This document shows, in pieces, positions 59,267 through 64,000 of a stretch of 64,000 bases of DNA. Origin of the DNA: Physella acuta (taxonomy: Eukaryota; Mollusca; Gastropoda; Physidae); the NCBI RefSeq assembly GCF_028476545.1, contig NW_026731939.1, forward strand, positions 125,001 to 189,000, given 5' to 3'. The notes under the pieces are model-generated. The model was not told where the DNA came from. It worked only from the letters and a program-made list of their open reading frames with translations, and did not search any database. Every line of letters starts with the position of its first letter. Position 1 is the first letter of the stretch. A program made the position numbers and the translations under genes.

Positions 59267-60069
59267 GATATGGAAAATGACAACAATTTCGAATTTCTAT
59301 GGTTTTTTCTTTGTATCTTGAAGAATGCTATTAATTAACAAATTGTATTAAGAAGTTCTAGTAGGTTTGTGTATGCGTACTTGGTCAAGGTTTGAAGAAT
59401 TGGATGCTGTTTTAACTTTTAGTAATGACATCTTGTTACGTGTTAAAATTGGTATTATGCTTTTTCTATTTTTGTAAAGTAACTTTTTACTTTATTTTTA
59501 CACATCTACACGAGATGTTACCTATAAATTTCATTATTTCTTATTTAAAATAGCAATATCTAAAATATGAAGTTGCTTCCCTTGAATAAGGGGATATAAC
59601 GAAAACATTTTAAAGTATCAGATTTTGTCACTGTAAACTGTAAGCTAGGAATTGGCTAAGTTTGGTTTTTGGTCGAAAACATCGCCAATGAATAGATCTA
59701 TCCAATAACGACAACTTTAGCGAATCTGAAGCAATTTACGCTGATGAATTTTAGTATTACATTTCCGTAGAAGTCTCGGAAAAATATTTGCAAAATCGCT
59801 GATGTAATTTAATTTAATGTTAACCATTTTAAAGTGTAGCACTATATATATTTTTCAACACCCCCTTAGTGTCGTCACCTATTGTCACGAAATTCCCCCC
59901 CCCCCCCTCCCCTCATCATTTGCAGACGACCTTCAAGGTCACTTGGCGTAGGAAAACAGGAAACCTGCAAGTCTGGAATTTCCAGATTCGTTTTGTAGGT
60001 CACAGGTTTTGTGTTGCGTCCATTTTGTGAGAGCGTTTGTATGGGTTATAAGACACGTTAGGGGATTGT
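59267..60069. other. Unassigned AT-rich DNA
   Basis: No recognisable gene or element; a poly-C run lies at 59897-59910. Confidence 0.4.
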
Positions 60070-60320
60070 GCTTGGGGAGGGGGGGATAAGTCCAGAGATT
60101 AGATCAGCGGGATAAATCGGTGGTTTAAGTGGTTGGATAGGGGTGAGCGGATTAAGCTGCTGTATTAGGTGGGTGGATTAAGGGAGTGGATTAGGAGTCT
60201 GAATTAAGATTAAAGCGTGGATTAATGGATAGATTAAGTAAGTGATTATGCGGGTAAATAAATTGGTGGGTTCAGTGGTGATTTAGCGGTTAATGCTTTA
60301 GGTGGGTTCGGTAGATTTGA
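60070..60320. repeat. Degenerate GGATTAAG-type repeat
   Basis: The phrases 'gtggattaag', 'ggtggattaag' and 'agtctgaattaag' recur a dozen times at 10-25 bp spacing. Confidence 0.6.
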
Positions 60321-60760
60321 TCAATCGTTTCAAAATGGAGTCACTTACCTCTTCAATGGAGGAGTATTATAAGGTATCGGCGTGGTCGGGGGATAGCACA
60401 AAAAGATATCACCTCTTCCTGTAAGACGTCAAATATTTTAAAATAGGTTCCAGCTGCTGTTAAGGTTAGACCAATGCCAGAATGACATCATTTGCTCTTG
60501 AAAAGATATTCTAATTTAGATTTCCATAACGGAAAGTCGTCCAACCATGCAGTATTTTAATTGTTGTTCAATGAGTAAATTCCAAGCATTTGGAATTTAA
60601 ATACATTTACGTTTTTTTTTTGTAATAGAAACAATATGTCGCATATTTTCACATTAACCCCCCCCCCCCCCCACATAACAACTCTTGCCACATAACGCAT
60701 TAACATATTAACACACCTATGGACTTTACGTTATCTATCACATAAACGTCTATTCGAGCT
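60321..60760. other. Unassigned DNA
   Basis: Includes 'ggtatcggcgtggtcggggg' at 60374, possibly a scrap of a SINE head, and a poly-C run at 60657-60672. No coding similarity. Confidence 0.35.
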
Positions 60761-60995
60761 CATTACACACAACACATTAATGTCTCATCCAAACACTCAA
60801 CACATGAATACCTCATCCACCCACTCAACACATTAATACCTCATCCAACCACACAACACATTAATACCTCACCCATCCACACAACACATTAATGCCTCAT
60901 CCCCACCATACAATACATTAATGCCTCACCTTCCCCCCCCCCCCCAAACAACACATTAATGCCTCATCGGCCCACTCACATCAATGCTTCACCCA
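60761..60995. repeat. Minisatellite, about 28 bp unit
   Basis: Seven to eight units of 'caacacattaatgcctcatc' plus 'cacccacac', with C-run interruptions. Confidence 0.85.
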
Positions 60996-61011
60996 CCACC
61001 ACAACAAGATG

Positions 61012-61240
61012 TAACCGTGTGGTCGAATAATAGGGTGCTCGACTGCTGACCCGAAAATCTCAACTACGTTTCTCGGTCCGGACTTCTATCTGTAGTACAC
61101 CCTGAGTAAACTCAGCTCTGATGGGTACCTGACTACCGTCAGGGAAAGTAAAGCGGCTCAACATTATGCTGATCGCACCATTCATAATTAGATAGTACGC
61201 CAAGAAACATAAGAGCCTTTATCTGCGCCAAAGGATCATA
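61012..61240 (+). mobile_element. SINE-1 copy
   Basis: 'gtaaccgtgtggtcgaataa' and 'tagggtgctcgactgctgac' is the tRNA-like head. Then 'aactcagctctgatgggtac', 'gtcagggaaagtaaagcggc' and 'ttatgctgatcgcaccatt' follow in SINE-1 order. The B-box region is damaged. Confidence 0.75.
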
Positions 61241-62619
61241 AATTCTAAAAGTGGAATTTTACCCTGCATCCCCCCCCAAACACACACATCACACAACACA
61301 CAACACATCCGTGTACCATCCCCACCCCACACAAACCATTATTGCGTCATTGCTGTGAACATACGGACACGCCTCTGTGAGTTTATTCAAACGTTGCGCA
61401 AAATATAAAAACAAAGAACCACAAAAGGATACAACACGCACGACTAAAATAAACAAAGGCTCGTCCCAAAACTAAACAGAAGTTTAATGACCTACACACA
61501 CTAAACAGAGTCTAATTAAATGACACAAAAGTAAAACACAAACCTAGGATATCAGCGACTACAGAACTAAAGTACACAGGACTAAACTACACTAACCTGG
61601 TAGAGTTAAAGTACTGGACTGAGATAAACAAACAATGTTGTCACACACCTTTTATACCAGTACACAAACAAGTGTAAGCACAACAATGATCACGTGATCA
61701 AAGACAGCTCACAACACGAGGGGTGAACTCTGGCGGACGGGGCGGGTTCCTGTGTACACACCATTCACCCTTTTCATAATCCTTCATTACACTAATCACC
61801 CCCACCCCTTCACATTTCACACAGTAATACGGTAATACCCCATCTACTTCTACTTTCGGCATAATACACATTAGGCGTCACCCAAGTCTACGAAAATCTC
61901 AACAAATTGCCATCGTGCCCCCTTCCCCCACTTCCCATAAATCATCAATGACAGAGCTCATAACTCTCGTATAGAAACAGCAGCACCCGTAGTACTTCTA
62001 TAATATGTTGCTATCTTTGCCAAAACTTCAATAACAAACATGCAAAAAATATGTACATTAGATATATAATACACACATAATTGTATACTTTAGATCGATT
62101 AGTATATATTTTTAGAAATAAATACCAGATCTATAGCCAATTTCTCAGTAGATTAAACGACATTCATAATGTTTTATTCATTGTTGTTGATTTGTTGTTT
62201 ACTTTATTTATCGCCGAGTGGTGTTAAAATTACAACATCACAACCTTGTATCTAATACAAGGGTAAAAGTCATTTATAAAAAAAAAATAACTTTTTTTTT
62301 ATCGTCATTTGAAAGCGAAGTTTCTGTTTAATTTCGTCTGATTGAACTTAATTTCAAAGCATTCCCGTTAATTTTAAATTCAGACCTGTGACCTATATCT
62401 CTGTGGTTCAAAAGGAGGCTTCAAAGAGAGACCGAGGCTCATCCATGATGGATGAAGTACTTGCTGGCAGCTCACTTCATGGTCAGATCATCGTGTAGGT
62501 CACAGTACAGTTACCTACTCGCTAAACACAAGTCAACTCAATTATTTTGTAGCGGCTGTTTTGTTTTAAGCCGGTAAACAGCCACAGCTGTCTGGTCTGA
62601 CTCATGCAAGGGTTCTAAA
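61241..62619. other. Unassigned DNA
   Basis: 61400-61640 repeats 'aactaaac.acac' phrases loosely. 62430-62520 reads 'gaggctcatccatgatggat' without a recognised family. No gene is seen. Confidence 0.4.
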
Positions 62620-62995
62620 ATTATTTATTCGAAGCGTTCTTAGCTTATTATTTTTTAAGTATATGTTTGAAGGGTTCTAAAATTAATTCTTCAAAGGGTT
62701 CTTAACTTATTATTTTTGTAAGTATTTGTTTAAAGCATTCTAGAATTATTTCTTCATAGGGTTCTTAACTTATTATTTTTTAAGTATTTGTTTAAAGGGT
62801 TCTAAAATTATTTCTTCATAGGGTTCTTAAATTATTTATTTAAAAGGTTCTTAATTTATCTATTTTTTTAAAAAAACCTATTTTTTCAAAGAGTTCTAAA
62901 ATTATTTGTTCTGAAATTAATTGTTAAAAAAAAAAGGATTTGATCAAAGTATTTGTTCAAAGGGTTCTAAAATTATTTGTTTAAAGTGCCTTTAA
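62620..62995. repeat. Tandem repeat, about 60-65 bp unit
   Basis: Five to six units share 'agggttctaaaattatttct', 'tcatagggttcttaacttat' and 'tattttttaagtatttgttt'. The right-hand copies lose segments. Confidence 0.85.
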
Positions 62996-64000
62996 GTTGT
63001 TACTCTGCCTCTATTTTGTCTGTGTAAAACTATCGTTGATTTACATGTTTTTTTTTTTAATAAGCATATTGTTTAAAATAGCGGGTTAACAAAAAAAAAA
63101 AAGAATGTTCAATTTAGGCTCTTAAATGATTTTTTTAAACAACATTTATTCTTAAAACTTGACATGTGAAAATATTTGTTTGGTTTTTAATAAAATGTTT
63201 TAATAACTAAAACAATATTTATAAAATATCTATTTATAAAATATATTTGAAAGGAAATAGTTTCGATGTTTGCATAAACAGATGTAACGGCTTAAGTTGT
63301 TTGTTTTTAATTAGTCAGGAATGAATTATCAAATCATCGGATTTTGCTTTAACTTCTTTCAATGAAAAAAAAATGTTCTGAAATTCTGACGTCATTGTTT
63401 GGGTTTCTTTTCAAGCTTTGAAATAAAATGCCATTGTCTGCGGAGAGTCTGTTATATGACCCATGTCTGTCACTGACTTGAATAATTTAGCCGAATAAAA
63501 AAAAAGAATTTAAATTGAAAATCTTTTTCTCGAAACCAATGTTAGATTTTGAAAGGGTATTTTTTTTTCTTCTTTTTACTACTAGTTGAAGTTTAATTGT
63601 TTTTTAAATCAAAGAGCAAATTAAGTACGATCCAGTGCCTCCCTAACGGAAATGTTAGTTCTAGATAGTTCAGTCATACTGAAGAGTAATATAAGGGAGG
63701 CAAAAAAAAAACAACTCCAACATATATTACCTCCCCTGTTTTTGCTCAGCCAAGCGGAAAACTGCTCTGGGCGGCGGCTTGAAACAGTAATTGTGCGCAT
63801 GTCATGCCGGCAATGACGGCCTACAGTGATGTATTGAAGAACCCCTCGGTAACTGGATGTAAAGGGCATTTCTTTGGTGATCGATTCAGGGACTTAATCG
63901 ATTATTATGTCATGTCGTAAATCGAAATTAATCTTCCATTTCTTAATTTTTTTTAAAAAAACCTAATTTGATTTTTTTTTTCTTAAAAGACAAGACTAGC
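62996..64000. other. Unassigned AT-rich DNA
   Basis: Numerous poly-A/T runs. An 82-codon minus-strand frame (63621-63869) has ordinary composition but no recognisable domain or flanking gene signals. Nothing further is supported. Confidence 0.4.

Overview
The window reads as intergenic, repeat-dense animal DNA, most likely from a gastropod mollusc. That assignment is an inference. It rests on eukaryote-only features: tRNA-derived SINEs, hAT and TA-target MITEs, LINE 3' ends, and polyadenylated retrocopies of a ribosomal-protein gene and a METTL21-family gene. It also rests on the general character of AT-rich DNA packed with long (TA)n tracts, poly-C/G runs and minisatellites. I found no intact host gene, rRNA, genuine tRNA, CRISPR array or bacterial signal. 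Nearly all long open frames are by-products of tandem repeats whose unit length is a multiple of three or that happen to lack stops.

Layout. 1-9.2 kb: AT-rich DNA, several minisatellites, three copies of a tRNA-type SINE (here SINE-1), two hAT-type MITEs with clean 8-bp target duplications (5447-5700, 6145-6393), and a telomere-like (AACCT)n block at 8.96-9.16 kb facing a TTAGG-containing minisatellite. 9.7-19.7 kb: a second SINE (SINE-2), large (TA)n tracts, a 35-bp minisatellite split by a 1.3-kb insertion that holds tandem 342-bp units with a conserved hairpin, and a 490-bp hexamer array. 19.7-30 kb: more minisatellites (34, 22 and 14 bp units), a LINE 3' fragment on the minus strand carrying a 64-bp internal amplification, and one MITE nested in another (29250-29870). 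30-45 kb: two copies, about 97-98% identical, of a 2.5-kb terminal-inverted-repeat element (33698-36222 and 41703-44217). The first sits inside a SINE-2 copy, and a sister SINE-2 copy supplies the empty site. Between them lies a 1.4-kb array of 24/27-bp units that produces a spurious 576-codon ORF. 45-56 kb: a hAT element with perfect 8-bp duplication, (GAT)n DNA, a LINE fragment split by a MITE, and a 1.3-kb 22-bp minisatellite.

56.4-59.3 kb is the most gene-like part. Two minus-strand retrocopies lie about 115 bp apart. One is ribosomal protein S24, broken by a hAT element that itself contains a second MITE. The other resembles VCPKMT/METTL21D, has a polyadenylation signal plus A-tail, yet keeps one 111-bp intron, and is broken by two inverted MITEs. 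59.3-64 kb is AT-rich DNA with weak tandem repeats and one more SINE-1.

Nothing here works together as a pathway. The window is best read as a record of successive insertions, many datable relative to each other by nesting. Coordinates of repeat boundaries are read by eye and may be off by a few bases unless a target duplication fixes them.
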